Assembly (NCBI GenBank): GCA_021780315.1 | Contig: JAJXYY010000028.1 | Location: 1-64,000 of the forward strand | DNA from: Acidobacteriota bacterium | GTDB taxonomy: Bacteria; Acidobacteriota; Terriglobia; Terriglobales; Acidobacteriaceae | Direction of reading: 5' to 3' | DNA length: 64,000 nucleotides | Shown: positions 28,687 through 37,966 of the stretch, one piece after another | Layout: each line of letters opens with the position of its first letter | How positions within the stretch are numbered: the first letter of the stretch is position 1 | The notes under the pieces: model-generated | What the model was told of the DNA's origin: nothing | Seen by the model: the letters and a program-made list of their open reading frames with translations, nothing else | Databases searched by the model: none | Translations under genes and position numbers: made by a program

Positions 28687-29460
28687 TTATGCTGCAGTCC
28701 AGCCGCCATCGATGGGGATGACGGCTCCGTTGATGAATTCGGCTTCGCGGGAGCAGAGGTAGCGCACGAGGGAGGCGATGTCTTCGGGGGTACCGAGGCG
28801 TCCGATGGGCTGTCGGGCGACGAGTTCGGCGCGGACTTTTTCTTTTTCGTGGGCGTGGTATTTGTCGAGATAGCCTTCGACGAAGGGTGTCTGGACGGTG
28901 CCGGGGGCGATGCAGTTGCAGCGGAGCTGGGTGGGGTAGTCGACGGCGATCTGGCGGGTCATGGCCTGGACGGCGCCTTTACTGGCGCAGTAGGCGAAGC
29001 GCTGCTTGACGCCGACGGAGCCGGCGACGGAGCCGATGTTGACGATGGAGCCGTGAGCGGCGAGGAGCTGGGGAAAGACGGCCTGGGTGACGAGGAAGAC
29101 AGAGTGGACGTTGACGCGCATGACGCGTTCGAAGTCCGCGAGTGGGGTGCGGGTGATGTCGCCGACGAGGCCGATGCCGGCGTTGTTGACGAGGATATCG
29201 AGGTGGGTGAGGTGGGCGGTGGCGGCGGCGATGGAGGCAGGGTCAGTGACGTCCATGGCGAGGGCGGAGGCGCCGGGAAGCTGTGCGGCGAGTTGCTGGG
29301 CGGCGGGGAGATTGACGTCGGCGATAAGGAGTTGAGCGCCGGCGCGGGCTAGTTCGCGGCAGGATGCGGCCCCGATGCCGCTGGCTCCGCCGGTGACAAG
29401 GGCGAGCTTGCCGTCGAGGCGGAAGGCTTCCGGGAGTGGAGAACTGGATGAGTTGGACAC
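28687..29460 (-). CDS. SDR oxidoreductase, likely 2-keto-3-deoxy-L-fuconate dehydrogenase
   Basis: 257-residue classical SDR. TGGASGIGAAS binds NAD(P); NNAG, a catalytic Ser in GSVAGS and YCASK follow. The end INGAVIPIDGGWTAA is typical. The pairing with L-fuconate dehydratase points to oxidation of 2-keto-3-deoxy-L-fuconate to the 2,4-diketo acid, as in the Xanthomonas non-phosphorylating fucose route (inference from context and family). It is the first gene of the operon and lies behind an AT-rich upstream region. Confidence 0.88.
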   Translation of the reverse strand: MSNSSSSPLPEAFRLDGKLALVTGGASGIGAASCRELARAGAQLLIADVNLPAAQQLAAQLPGASALAMDVTDPASIAAATAHLTHLDILVNNAGIGLVGDITRTPLADFERVMRVNVHSVFLVTQAVFPQLLAAHGSIVNIGSVAGSVGVKQRFAYCASKGAVQAMTRQIAVDYPTQLRCNCIAPGTVQTPFVEGYLDKYHAHEKEKVRAELVARQPIGRLGTPEDIASLVRYLCSREAEFINGAVIPIDGGWTAA

Positions 29461-29516
29461 TGCAAAAGCATACCTCTTTTCGATGGTGGTGATAGCTGGA
29501 AATATAGAGGGCGGGC

Positions 29517-29550
29517 GAAATATTTTTTATTTGTGAAATATATTTTTTAT
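29517..29550. promoter_or_regulatory. AT-rich direct repeat upstream of fucose genes
   Basis: GAAATATTTTTTAT (29517-29530) and GAAATATATTTTTTAT (29535-29550) are near-identical direct copies four bases apart. They start 57 nt upstream of the first fucose gene. In a very GC-rich setting this is a conspicuous candidate regulator site or promoter UP-like element. Confidence 0.55.
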
Positions 29551-29581
29551 GAATTTGAGTGCGATGGGGGTGTAGAGACGT

Positions 29582-29612
29582 AAAAAAGCCCCGGCGTTTG
29601 GAGCGCCGGGGC
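29582..29612 (-). terminator. intrinsic terminator of the propeller lipoprotein gene
   Basis: GCCCCGGCG and CGCCGGGGC (29588-29612) form a nine-pair stem with a seven-base loop. On the minus strand six Ts follow. It is 19 nt beyond the stop of the gene at 29631-31772. Confidence 0.93.
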
Positions 29613-29630
29613 GGTTGTTTGCGGTGGAGG

Positions 29631-31772
29631 TTATGGGATGGTCTGGAAGCGACCGTTCATGAGACCGATGGCGTAAGGCTGGTAGAGCGGGACCGCAGAA
29701 CCGACGATCTCGGTGATGGAAGTGGCGCCATCGTTGGCGATCCAGAGGTTTCCGGACTGGTCGATGGCGAGTGCGCGGCCTGGGCCGAGGTAGGGCGATG
29801 CCTTTTGGAAGCCACCGGCGGCGGTTCCTGTTGGGGAGAGTGCGACCTGGGTGGGACTGATCTCGGTGAGACCGTAGAGGCCGCTGGTGGTATTGACTGC
29901 GTTGTTGACACCCCAGATGTTGGTGGGTGCGGAGTTGACACTACCGTCGAGGACGATGGAGGTGGGGGTGTTGAGCCCACCGAGGCCGCTGGCGGTTGGC
30001 CAGCCATTGACCGGGGCGTAGCTGGTGCCACTACCGTTCCACTTGGTGATGTAGTTGTCGGAACCCTGGACGGAGACGTAGACGTTATTGGTCTGGGGTG
30101 ATCCAGTGACGAGGTCGACTGCGATTCCGTAGGTGGGAGCGGTGGTAAAGAAGATGGTGGTGTTGTAGCCGTTGAGCATATTGGGGCCCGAGGAGGCGAG
30201 GGCAACTTTGGCGAAGGAGGTGGTGCCTGAGGTGGCCCAGATGGCTCCGCCACCGGTGGCGGAGTTATCGACGAAGAGCCGATTGGCGGTAAGGATGCTG
30301 GAGGATATCTGGACTGGGGCGACGGCCGCGGTGGCCGTGGAAGCGCCTGGGATCATGAAGAGCTTGTCGGTGGTGGCGGTGGAGAAGTAGACGTTGTGAT
30401 TGCCGTCGGCGACGATGGCGAGCGGTGCATCGGTGGTGGGGAATGTGAGGGTGGTGTGGCCGACTGGATCGTAGCGGTAGAGGTTGTTGGCAGTGCCGCC
30501 GAACCAGACCTTGCCCTGATCGTCGAGGACGCCGCCACCTTGAGAGCCGCCGCTGAGAAAGACACAGGAGAGGGGAGTTCCGTTGGCAGAGAAGCCAGCG
30601 AGGTTTCCTGTGCCTGCCTGACCGTTAGCGATCCAGATGGCTCCGTTGAAGTCGACGTTGATGTCTTTGGGTGCGTTGATGAATGCACCGCTGCCGGTGC
30701 CGCAGGTGCTGGTGGTGGAGTAGTTGACGGCGATGGTCCAGTCGGAGGGAACAGCGGTGAGGGCTGGGTTGTAGGGCGCGCCGACGGCTGGGGAGAGGTT
30801 ATAGAGATTGGTGAGGTTGGTGGTGCTGCCGTCGGTGGGGTTGGCAAGCATGTAGAAGGCTGCCTGAAGGACGTCGGTGGCAACGGGGAAGACATAGTTG
30901 CTGGGGCGGCCGGTGAAGGTGGGGTCCGCCGGCGGGGTTGCGTTGGCGAAGAGGGTGTTGCAGTTGGAGGCGCCTGCCGATCCGTTGTTGACGCAGGAGG
31001 AGATTATATTGGCGATGTGGTTGATCTTGGCGACTTCGGGGGTGGCGGTGACGGTGACTGCAGCGACGCCATCGCCAAAGCTGGCTCCGGTGCGGTTGAC
31101 GGTGGTGTAGGCGGTGCCGTGGGTGAGGTCGACGAGATTGGAGACGAGCGATACAGAGTTGACGAGGGCCTGCTTGGCAGCACCGATGCCGTCGTGACCG
31201 ATGGACTCGGTGATGGGATCGAAGTATTGCTGGAGGGCCGCGATGCTGGCGACGGTGGTGACCTCGGAGAGATTGAGGACTGGCGACGTACCGGAGGTAA
31301 GGGTGCTGCAGAGGCCTATGGGCGAGAGGAAGACGGCGGCGGTGTTGTTGAGGGATGTGTTTCCGTTATTGAGGGTGTTTCCGCCGCGGGCGACGACATA
31401 AACGACGGGATCTCCGCTGCTGGGGCAGGAGAAGGTGGAACCGGAGGAGGGATGGGCGTTACCGTTGACGGGATCGACGGTGAAGGAGAAGGAGCCTGTG
31501 CCGTCGGCGGCGGTTGTGGTGGTGGCGGCGACGGTGCTGGCGGAGCGGAGTCCGGACTCACCGGCGAAGTTGACGGTGACGGTCGCCCCGGCGACGGGCT
31601 GGTTTCCGCCGTGGACGCGTCCAGTGACCGAGGCTCCAGAGTTGAGGGAGTTGGCGGCTGGAGCGGTGGAGACCATATTGGCGCAGCCTGCGGTGAGGAT
31701 GGCACTCGAAGCGAGCAGGGCGAGGATGGATTGCGTGGCGCCCTGGGGACGGGTGAGATTGAAACCATTCAT
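29631..31772 (-). CDS. beta-propeller (NHL/Vgb-like) lipoprotein
   Basis: 713 residues from the ATG at 31772. The lipoprotein signal SILALLASSAILTAGCANM has a lipobox LTAGC, so the product is probably outer-membrane anchored. A carboxypeptidase-regulatory-like segment (GASVTGRVHGGNQPVAGATVTV) comes first and a helical middle region follows. The C-terminal half (about 370-713) has propeller blades such as INVDFNGAIWIANGQAGTG and LAIDQSGNLWIANDGAT. Similar proteins are frequent and often multicopy in acidobacteria. Substrate unknown. Confidence 0.85.
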   Translation of the reverse strand: MNGFNLTRPQGATQSILALLASSAILTAGCANMVSTAPAANSLNSGASVTGRVHGGNQPVAGATVTVNFAGESGLRSASTVAATTTTAADGTGSFSFTVDPVNGNAHPSSGSTFSCPSSGDPVVYVVARGGNTLNNGNTSLNNTAAVFLSPIGLCSTLTSGTSPVLNLSEVTTVASIAALQQYFDPITESIGHDGIGAAKQALVNSVSLVSNLVDLTHGTAYTTVNRTGASFGDGVAAVTVTATPEVAKINHIANIISSCVNNGSAGASNCNTLFANATPPADPTFTGRPSNYVFPVATDVLQAAFYMLANPTDGSTTNLTNLYNLSPAVGAPYNPALTAVPSDWTIAVNYSTTSTCGTGSGAFINAPKDINVDFNGAIWIANGQAGTGNLAGFSANGTPLSCVFLSGGSQGGGVLDDQGKVWFGGTANNLYRYDPVGHTTLTFPTTDAPLAIVADGNHNVYFSTATTDKLFMIPGASTATAAVAPVQISSSILTANRLFVDNSATGGGAIWATSGTTSFAKVALASSGPNMLNGYNTTIFFTTAPTYGIAVDLVTGSPQTNNVYVSVQGSDNYITKWNGSGTSYAPVNGWPTASGLGGLNTPTSIVLDGSVNSAPTNIWGVNNAVNTTSGLYGLTEISPTQVALSPTGTAAGGFQKASPYLGPGRALAIDQSGNLWIANDGATSITEIVGSAVPLYQPYAIGLMNGRFQTIP

Positions 31773-32574
31773 ATTAGATGCCTCCGAAGGTTGGTTGCTG
31801 CGGTTTGCCCTGGTGAGAGCGGACGAGATTGCGATGACAAAACTTTTTGAGCGACGTTGTTGGCTGGCAGGCACGGGAGGTTAGTGAAGTCTCCCTCCGG
31901 TGGGGATGTGGACTGGACTCAGCCACGCCTGCCAGTGCGAACGGAATTCGCCCTGACACGGTGAAGAATATGTCAAAACTGAAGGTAATGGTGGAGATTT
32001 TTTCGGTGGAAGCGATGCGGCGGAAGGAGCGAACTTAGGTTGTATTTCGCGTGGTGTTGGAAGCAAAAATAACGTGGTACGCGACGCGAGGCCGGGGAGG
32101 ACGTCGGGGAGCGGGATGGCTTGGGAAGAATGAAATATGGCGATAAGTTACAGATTTTCGAGGGATTTTGAGTGCGACGATGGCAGCAGAGGGAGTTGCG
32201 GGCGGCAGGGGGATGGAGAGGTGGTGGACGGCCTTTTTTCTCGATTTGGAGGCAGTTGGGACGGGAGACGAGGAGCAAATTCCGCACCAGCGATACAACT
32301 AATGTGGCAGACGGAGCGGCTAACGAGCGAGGGTTCTGGACGGGGTTGACAGCGGTTTGGCGGTGGCCGGTGCGGGGAATGGGGTTAGTGCGGGGTTGAG
32401 TGGCCGGGTTGCTGGACCTGGGTGTTTGCTGACAGGGAGCGATTGGTTGATTTGATGGGTGCGGTTGCCAGTTGAGTCGTTGTATCTTGAGAAGGCTGGA
32501 TGCGCGACGACGCTGCGACGCGGCAGATGGCGTTGGGTTGGATGACGAGACAGACAATATTTGGAGGATGGAAG
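31773..32574. other. 800-bp intergenic region between divergent lipoprotein genes
   Basis: No supported coding frame was found. It should contain the two divergent promoters, but I found no convincing -35/-10 pair. A nine-base perfect inverted repeat, CTGGCAGGC (31864-31872) and GCCTGCCAG (31927-31935), is present. Composition is less GC-rich than the surrounding genes, with T/A runs near 32000 and 32230. Confidence 0.5.
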
Positions 32575-33453
32575 ATGATGACGACTGGGCGAAGGACGAC
32601 ACTTGCGGCGCTGATGCTGGGTGCGGCGTTGATGGTGAGCGGGTGCAAGAGCACTCCGCCTACCGCTGCTGGAACGACGAATCCGGATGGATCGATCACA
32701 AACCCGGATGGATCGGTGACGTATCCGGCAGGGACGATGCAGGCTCGGGCTGCAGCGGGCAAGGTGAATCCGGATGGGTCGATTACGAATCCGGATGGAT
32801 CGATCACGTATCCGGCGGGCACGGGTCCTGCGGGTGGGGATGCACGTTCTGGTGAAGGGCCGGGGCGGGCGGGGGCGGGCGAGCCTGCGCGTGCCGGCGG
32901 TGGACCGGGTGGACCAAGCGGACCTGGCAGGGCTGCTGCCCCGGCGATGCAGCCGGTGGTGGTGCCGAGCGGTACGGCTGTAGCGGTGTCGATGTCGGAG
33001 ACGCTGAGTGCGAGCCGGAACAATGCCGGGGACGGATTCAGCGGGGTACTGGCAGAGCCACTGACGAGCCAGGACGGGTCGACTGTGTTTCCGCGGGGGA
33101 CGCAGGTGTCGGGCGTGGTGGCAGCTGCGAAGGGCCGGGGCCGGTTCAAGGGCGCAGGCGATCTGGCGATCGAGTTGACGTCGATTGGCGGGATGCGCGT
33201 GAGTACGGATGAGTATGAGAAGGCCCAGGCCGGCAAGGGCAGGCGTACAGCGGAGATGATTGGCGGCGGCGGCGGTGCGGGTGCGCTGATTGGCGGCCTG
33301 GCAGGGGGCGGCAAGGGCGCGCTGATTGGCGGGCTGCTGGGTGCCGGTGCCGGTACGGCGGGCGCAGCGTATACCGGGAACAAGGACGTGGTGATTCCGG
33401 CGGAGTCGATTGTGCGGTTTCACCTGACGGCACCGCTGTCGGTTGGCCGGTAG
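32575..33453 (+). CDS. glycine-zipper lipoprotein with NPDGS repeats
   Basis: 292 residues from the ATG at 32575, with GGAGG seven bases upstream. The signal peptide ends in the lipobox LMVSGC. A short repeat region carries four copies of NPDGS with I/V-T. A Gly/Pro/Arg-rich linker and a beta domain follow (VVVPSGTAVAVSMSETLSAS, GSTVFPRGTQVSGVVAAAKG). A glycine zipper (GGGGGAGALIGGLAGGG...) comes next, then VRFHLTAPLSV. It shares its layout with the protein at 9704-10711. It is probably envelope-located; function unknown. Confidence 0.83.
   Translation: MMTTGRRTTLAALMLGAALMVSGCKSTPPTAAGTTNPDGSITNPDGSVTYPAGTMQARAAAGKVNPDGSITNPDGSITYPAGTGPAGGDARSGEGPGRAGAGEPARAGGGPGGPSGPGRAAAPAMQPVVVPSGTAVAVSMSETLSASRNNAGDGFSGVLAEPLTSQDGSTVFPRGTQVSGVVAAAKGRGRFKGAGDLAIELTSIGGMRVSTDEYEKAQAGKGRRTAEMIGGGGGAGALIGGLAGGGKGALIGGLLGAGAGTAGAAYTGNKDVVIPAESIVRFHLTAPLSVGR
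32680..32819 (+). repeat. direct repeat coding for NPDGS units
   Basis: Two about 53-bp near-identical copies, at 32680-32732 and 32767-32819, are offset by 87 bp. Each begins AATCCGGATGG and ends TATCCGGC. They encode the NPDGSITNPDGS-type units of the lipoprotein. Confidence 0.75.
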
Positions 33454-33478
33454 TTTTTAGGTAGTTGTTGGAAGCGAG

Positions 33479-33510
33479 CACCCTTCCCTAGTGGAAGGGT
33501 GTTCGTGTTT
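33479..33510 (+). terminator. intrinsic terminator after the glycine-zipper lipoprotein
   Basis: CACCCTTCC and GGAAGGGTG form a nine-pair stem with a five-base loop, followed by TTCGTGTTT. It is 25 nt after the stop at 33453. The T-run is weak. Confidence 0.75.
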
Positions 33511-33554
33511 GCGGGGTTGCTGCGCTGGTGCGTGGGAGGCGGTAGACTTGGGTG

Positions 33555-34190
33555 ATGCGTCTGAGTCCTGTGTTTTTACTGTCCGCGATGGATGTCTCCC
33601 ACTTCCCTACTGAGGCGAAGACGATGGGTGCGCCGGAGATTGCGTTTCTGGGGCGATCGAATGTGGGGAAGTCTTCGTTGATCAACTCGCTGCTGGGATC
33701 GCGAGAGGCGAAGGTATCTTCGACGCCGGGACGTACGCGGGCGATCAATTTTTTTGCGCTGCATGAAGGGGTTGGCGAGAAGAAGAAGATTCGTCCGACG
33801 ATGATCTTTGCCGACCTGCCGGGGTATGGGTACGCGAAGATCTCGAAGTCAATCTCTTCGGAGTGGCCGAAGTTTATTGAGCCTTACCTGGCGGAGCGGG
33901 ATACGCTGGCGCTGGCGATCTGCCTGGTGGATACGAATATTCCTCCACAGCCGAGCGATAAGCAGTTGATTGAATACTTCAAGCAGACGCAGCGGCCTTA
34001 TCTGGTGGTGGGGACGAAGGCGGACCGGCTCTCGAATAATGTGCTGGCAAAGAGCCTGGCTGCGCTGAAGCGGGAGCATGGGGTGGATGAGGTTTTGCCG
34101 GTTTCGGCGAAGACGGATGCGGGGACGAAGGCGCTGTGGCAGCGGCTGATGGCGGTGGCGGAGGAGCAGGGGGTAGGGGTTAGGGGTTAG
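33555..34190 (+). CDS. engB: ribosome biogenesis GTP-binding protein EngB (YihA/YsxC)
   Basis: About 211 residues from the ATG at 33555 (a GTG immediately precedes it). It is a small essential GTPase needed for 50S subunit assembly. G1 is GRSNVGKSSLINSLLG, the switch I Thr lies in SSTPGRTRAINFF, G3 is DLPGYGYAKIS, G4 is GTKADRL and G5 is PVSAKTDAG. Length and motifs are normal. A strong hairpin follows downstream. Confidence 0.96.
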   Translation: MRLSPVFLLSAMDVSHFPTEAKTMGAPEIAFLGRSNVGKSSLINSLLGSREAKVSSTPGRTRAINFFALHEGVGEKKKIRPTMIFADLPGYGYAKISKSISSEWPKFIEPYLAERDTLALAICLVDTNIPPQPSDKQLIEYFKQTQRPYLVVGTKADRLSNNVLAKSLAALKREHGVDEVLPVSAKTDAGTKALWQRLMAVAEEQGVGVRG

Positions 34191-34222
34191 GGTGGAGAGT
34201 GCATGGTGGGGTGGTTAAATGT

Positions 34223-34260
34223 GATCGGCGGCTTTCCCTTGGGGGATCGCCGCCGATTTT
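34223..34260. terminator. bidirectional terminator between engB and inositol-phosphate synthase
   Basis: ATCGGCGGC (34223-34231) and GCCGCCGAT (34248-34256) form a perfect nine-pair stem, followed by TTTT on the plus strand. It lies between two convergent genes. Confidence 0.85.
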
Positions 34261-34275
34261 GGGTTTGGTTGAGGG

Positions 34276-35622
34276 CTACTCGTCGTGGGTGTAGTAGTCG
34301 AGGCCGAGGTGGGTGATGAGGTCTTCTCCCATGATGTGGCGGAGGGTGTTTTTGAGCTTCATGGACTGGATGAAGAGGTCGTGCTCCGGGTAGACTCCGG
34401 GGGCGCTGTCGGGGTCCTTAAAGTAGAAGCTGAGCCACTCCTGAATGCCGAGACCCTGGAGGCCCGGTGTGCGAGCGGCTAGGTCCATGAAGAGGCAGAG
34501 GTCGAGGGCGAGCGGCGCGGCGAGGATGGAGTCGCGGCAGAGGAAGTCTACCTTGAGCTGCATGGGATAGCCGAGCCAACCGAAGATGTCGATGTTATCC
34601 CAACCCTCTTTGTTGTCTCCACGGGGCGGGTAATAGTTGATGCGGACCTTGTGGTAGATGTCCTTGTAGAGGTCGGGATGGAGGTGGGGCTGGAAGATGT
34701 GCTCGAGGACTCCGAGTTTGGAGACTTCCTTGGTCTTGAAGGAGTCTGGATCGTCGAGGACTTCGCCATCGCGGTTGCCGAGGATGTTGGTGGAGTACCA
34801 GCCGGAGACGCCGAGCATACGGGTTTTGAAGGCGGGTGCGAGGACAGTCTTGATGAAGGTCTGTCCGGTTTTGTAGTCCTTGCCGGCGATGGGTGCGTTC
34901 ATCTTGCGGGAGAGTTCGTTGAGCGCGGGTATGTCTACGGTGAGGTTGGGAGCGCCGTTGATGAAGGGGATTCCTTCTTTGAGTGCGGCCCAGGCGTAGA
35001 GCATGGAGGGGGAGATGTTGGGATCGTCTTCGACGAGGCCGCGCTCGAAGGCTTCGAGGGTCTGGTGGACGGGGGCCTGTTCGAGATAGATCTCGGTGGA
35101 GCCGCACCAGATCATGACTTGACGGTCGGTCTTGGTTTTGAACTCGGCGATGTCGTTGCGGATCTGGTTGGCGAGGTCGCACTTGTTTTTGCCGGTTTTG
35201 ACCTTTTGTCCGGTGAGGCGCTTGACGTAGTGCTGGTCGAAGACGGCGGGCATGGGCTCGATGGATTCGAGGAAGGGGCGCATCTGCTCCAGCTGGTCGC
35301 GATCGAGGACGCCTGCGGTTTTGGCTGCATCGTAGAGGTTACCGCCGAAGATATCCCAGCCGGTGAAGACGAGGTCATCGAGGGAGGCGATGGGGACGAA
35401 GTCCTTGATGAGTGGGCTGCGGCCGTCGGTGCGCTTGCCGAGGCGGATGGTTCCCATCTGGGAGATGGAACCGATGGGCTTGGCGAAGCCGCGGCGGATG
35501 GCTTCGACGCCGGCGATGAGGGTGGTGGCAACGGCTCCCATGCCTGGGATCATGATGCCAAGTTTTCCAGTAGCAGGCTTGATGCTGGCCGCGAGATCGT
35601 TCGCGGCGCTGGGTGTAGACAT
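34276..35622 (-). CDS. inositol-3-phosphate synthase
   Basis: 448-residue NAD-dependent enzyme converting glucose 6-phosphate to myo-inositol 1-phosphate, the entry to inositol lipids and solutes. KLGIMIPGMGAVATTLIAG is the Rossmann loop. DIFGGNLYDAA, the catalytic-region Lys residues in APIAGKDYKTGQTFIKTVL, and GWYSTNILGNRDGEVLDDPDSF are characteristic. The protein is longer than the actinobacterial type and resembles the form found in acidobacteria and other non-actinobacterial phyla. It appears monocistronic. Confidence 0.93.
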   Translation of the reverse strand: MSTPSAANDLAASIKPATGKLGIMIPGMGAVATTLIAGVEAIRRGFAKPIGSISQMGTIRLGKRTDGRSPLIKDFVPIASLDDLVFTGWDIFGGNLYDAAKTAGVLDRDQLEQMRPFLESIEPMPAVFDQHYVKRLTGQKVKTGKNKCDLANQIRNDIAEFKTKTDRQVMIWCGSTEIYLEQAPVHQTLEAFERGLVEDDPNISPSMLYAWAALKEGIPFINGAPNLTVDIPALNELSRKMNAPIAGKDYKTGQTFIKTVLAPAFKTRMLGVSGWYSTNILGNRDGEVLDDPDSFKTKEVSKLGVLEHIFQPHLHPDLYKDIYHKVRINYYPPRGDNKEGWDNIDIFGWLGYPMQLKVDFLCRDSILAAPLALDLCLFMDLAARTPGLQGLGIQEWLSFYFKDPDSAPGVYPEHDLFIQSMKLKNTLRHIMGEDLITHLGLDYYTHDE

Positions 35623-35753
35623 TCTGGGCGATACCCTTCTTTGAGTCGGATTTCCGTTGATGCGGACACCCTAGTATCGCTCACGTTGGAGGGGGGGCGC
35701 AAATGACGGGTGGCGGGTTGGAGGAGTTGGGCGAGGTGGATTTTCGCTTGGCG

Positions 35754-36392
35754 CTACGCGGCTTCGGTGCGGATGCGGTTGGTCCAGTGGGAGTAGAGGA
35801 ACCAGACGATGGCAGCGAGGAGAAGAAGTTCCACCGAAAGGTGGAAGCGGTGGAAGATGGCCTTGAAGCGGGGGTCTGAGTCCCACTTGTCGCCGAGCCT
35901 CATGCCGACGTAGGCGAGTGCGTAACACCAGGGCCAGGAGCCGAGGAAGGTGTAGATGTGGAAGCGAATCTGGCTCATGCGGGCGATGCCGGCGGGGAGG
36001 GCGATGAAGGTGCGGACGACGGGGAGGAGACGTCCGAGGAGGACGGTGATGCCACCATACTTCTGGAAGAAGCGCTCGACGCGGTCGAGGTCGTGGCGCG
36101 TGAGGAGGACGAAACGGCCGAAGCGCTCGATGGCGGGCCGGCCGCCGAGGGCACCGAGCCAGTAGGCGGGGATGGAGCCGAGATTGCAGCCGATGGCTCC
36201 AGCGGTGGCGACCCAGAAGAGTTTGAGCTGGCCGGTGTGGATGAGGTAGCCGGCGAAGGGCATGATGATCTCGGAGGGCAGGGGAATGCAGGCCGACTCG
36301 ATGGCCATGAGCAGGCCGATGCCGGCGTAGCCACCGGCGGAGATGACGGCGATGATGAAGCTGGCGAGGAGTGTAAGGATGTGCTCAGACAT
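35754..36392 (-). CDS. DedA family membrane protein
   Basis: 212-residue SNARE-associated/DedA family inner-membrane protein. ESACIPLPSEIIMPFAGYL (conserved E and PSE) and the FGRLLPVVRTFIALPAGIARM-like segment (LLGRLLPVVRTFIALPAG) are diagnostic. The family is implicated in flipping or recycling undecaprenyl phosphate and other lipids and in maintaining membrane potential. It is divergent from hemQ with a 77-nt gap. Confidence 0.93.
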   Translation of the reverse strand: MSEHILTLLASFIIAVISAGGYAGIGLLMAIESACIPLPSEIIMPFAGYLIHTGQLKLFWVATAGAIGCNLGSIPAYWLGALGGRPAIERFGRFVLLTRHDLDRVERFFQKYGGITVLLGRLLPVVRTFIALPAGIARMSQIRFHIYTFLGSWPWCYALAYVGMRLGDKWDSDPRFKAIFHRFHLSVELLLLAAIVWFLYSHWTNRIRTEAA

Positions 36393-36469
36393 TGATACCG
36401 CAGTATAGCGGGATGAGGGTTTGGTTGTGATGAGCTAGCATGGATAGTTGAAGATTGAGGAGAGACCGA

Positions 36470-37279
36470 ATGTCCGAGAGTTTGACCGCACCTGCTACCA
36501 CTGCCCCCACCGCCACGCCTGCCACCGCTGCACCGGGACGTCCAGCGAGCAGCTATGGGTGCGCCCCGCATGATGCGTCGAAGCCTGCGGTGAAGCGGCA
36601 GATTGTGTGTTTCAGCTTTTATAAAGTGATGCCGGAGTGGCGTCGTCTGCCGGCGGAGGAGAAGGCGGCGCACAAGGCTGCGTTTGCGGCGGTGTTGGCG
36701 AAGTGGAACAAGCCGGGGGAGTTTTTGTCGCTGACGTACTCGACGATCGGGACGCGTGGCGATGTGGATATGTGTATCTGGTCGATAGGGTATGCGGTGG
36801 ATGAGTTGAACCAGATGCGGAGTGAGTTGCTGGGGACGGCTCTGGGTGGATATTTGAACTCGCCGCATAACTACCTGGCGATGACGAAGCGGTCGCAGTA
36901 CCAGATTGACCGCGAGGAAGAGAGCGAAGGCGAGGGGCGTGGGGCGATTCGTCCCGGTGGGCAGAAGTACATCTTTATCTATCCGTTCTGGAAGACGCGG
37001 CCGTGGTATTTGCTGCCTCCGGCGGAGCGGAAGCGGCTGATGGATGAGCATATCCGTGTGGGGCTGTTGTATCCGCGGGTGAAGCTGAATACGACGTACT
37101 CTTTCGGGATCGACGATCAGGAGTTTGTGGTGGCGTTCGAGACGAATTTTCCGGAGGATTTTCTGGACCTGGTGCAGCAGTTGCGGGAGACGGAGATCAG
37201 CATGTTCACGCTGCAGGACACGCCGATCTTCAGCTGCGTGCGGCTGCCGGCGATGGAGATGCTGAACCGTCTGGGGTAG
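36470..37279 (+). CDS. hemQ: coproheme decarboxylase (chlorite dismutase family)
   Basis: 269 residues. The first 35 are a Thr/Ala/Pro-rich tail, then the dimeric alpha-beta barrel. KYIFIYPFWKTRPWYLLPPAERKRLMDEH is typical of HemQ, with the Tyr in YPF-W the likely radical site; GLLYPRVKLNTTYSFGIDDQEFVVAFE follows. It converts coproheme III to heme b in the coproporphyrin-dependent pathway. The ribosome site GAGGAG favours the ATG at 36470. The endonuclease III gene begins 3 nt after its stop. Confidence 0.9.
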   Translation: MSESLTAPATTAPTATPATAAPGRPASSYGCAPHDASKPAVKRQIVCFSFYKVMPEWRRLPAEEKAAHKAAFAAVLAKWNKPGEFLSLTYSTIGTRGDVDMCIWSIGYAVDELNQMRSELLGTALGGYLNSPHNYLAMTKRSQYQIDREEESEGEGRGAIRPGGQKYIFIYPFWKTRPWYLLPPAERKRLMDEHIRVGLLYPRVKLNTTYSFGIDDQEFVVAFETNFPEDFLDLVQQLRETEISMFTLQDTPIFSCVRLPAMEMLNRLG

Positions 37280-37282
37280 GCG

Positions 37283-37966
37283 ATGACGACGAAGAAGGCG
37301 GCAGGAAAGCGGCGGAGTCCGCTGGAACCGGCGCGGTTAGCGGCGATTCTGGCGGAGCTGCGGCGGCTGTATCCGGATGTGGTGTGCGCGCTGCAGCACA
37401 AGAATGCGTGGGAGCTGACGGTGGCGACGATACTGTCGGCACAGTGTACGGACGTGCGGGTGAACCTGGTGACGCCGGCGCTGTTCAAGGCCTTCCCTAC
37501 CCCGAAGGCAATGATGCTGGCGTCGCTGCCGGAGTTGGAAGAGCTGGTGCGGACGACGGGATTCTTTCGAAATAAGGCGAAGAATATCCAGGGTGCGGCG
37601 CGGGTGGTGGTGGAGGAGTTTGGGGGTAAGGTTCCGGCGACGATGGAGGAGCTGCTGCGGCTGCCGGGGGTGGCTCGGAAGACGGCCAATGTGGTTTCGG
37701 GCTCGTGGTTTGGTAAGCCGCTGGGGGTGGTAGTGGATACGCATGTGCTGCGGCTATCGCGGCGGCTAGGGCTGACGAAGGAGACGACTCCGGAGAAGGT
37801 GGAGCGGGACCTGATGAAGATACTGCCGCAGGAGCGATGGATTCAGTTTTCGCACGAGCTGATCCATCACGGACGGGCAGTGTGCGTGGCGCGTAAGCCG
37901 CGGTGTGGGGAGTGCACGCTGGAGCCGCTATGCGAGGCGAAGGATAAGACCTGGAGCTCGCACTAG
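37283..37966 (+). CDS. nth: endonuclease III
   Basis: 227-residue base-excision repair glycosylase and AP lyase for oxidised pyrimidines. Its helix-hairpin-helix LPGVARKTANVVSG holds the catalytic Lys, and VVVDTHVLRLSRRLGL holds the catalytic Asp. The 4Fe-4S cluster motif C-x6-C-x2-C-x5-C is complete at CVARKPRCGECTLEPLC. The N-terminal lysine-rich extension is short. It is coupled to hemQ and overlaps the convergent DUF2892 gene by 4 nt. Confidence 0.97.
   Translation: MTTKKAAGKRRSPLEPARLAAILAELRRLYPDVVCALQHKNAWELTVATILSAQCTDVRVNLVTPALFKAFPTPKAMMLASLPELEELVRTTGFFRNKAKNIQGAARVVVEEFGGKVPATMEELLRLPGVARKTANVVSGSWFGKPLGVVVDTHVLRLSRRLGLTKETTPEKVERDLMKILPQERWIQFSHELIHHGRAVCVARKPRCGECTLEPLCEAKDKTWSSH

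Noticed and set aside
31943-31980. TTGACA on the minus strand upstream of the propeller lipoprotein gene as a promoter
   Set aside because: No acceptable -10 is found at 15-19 bp.
35685-35700. GGAGGGGGGG on the plus strand as a third leader copy
   Set aside because: Neither the CCAAGCC nor the AAGTC...GACTT part is present and no gene starts after it.
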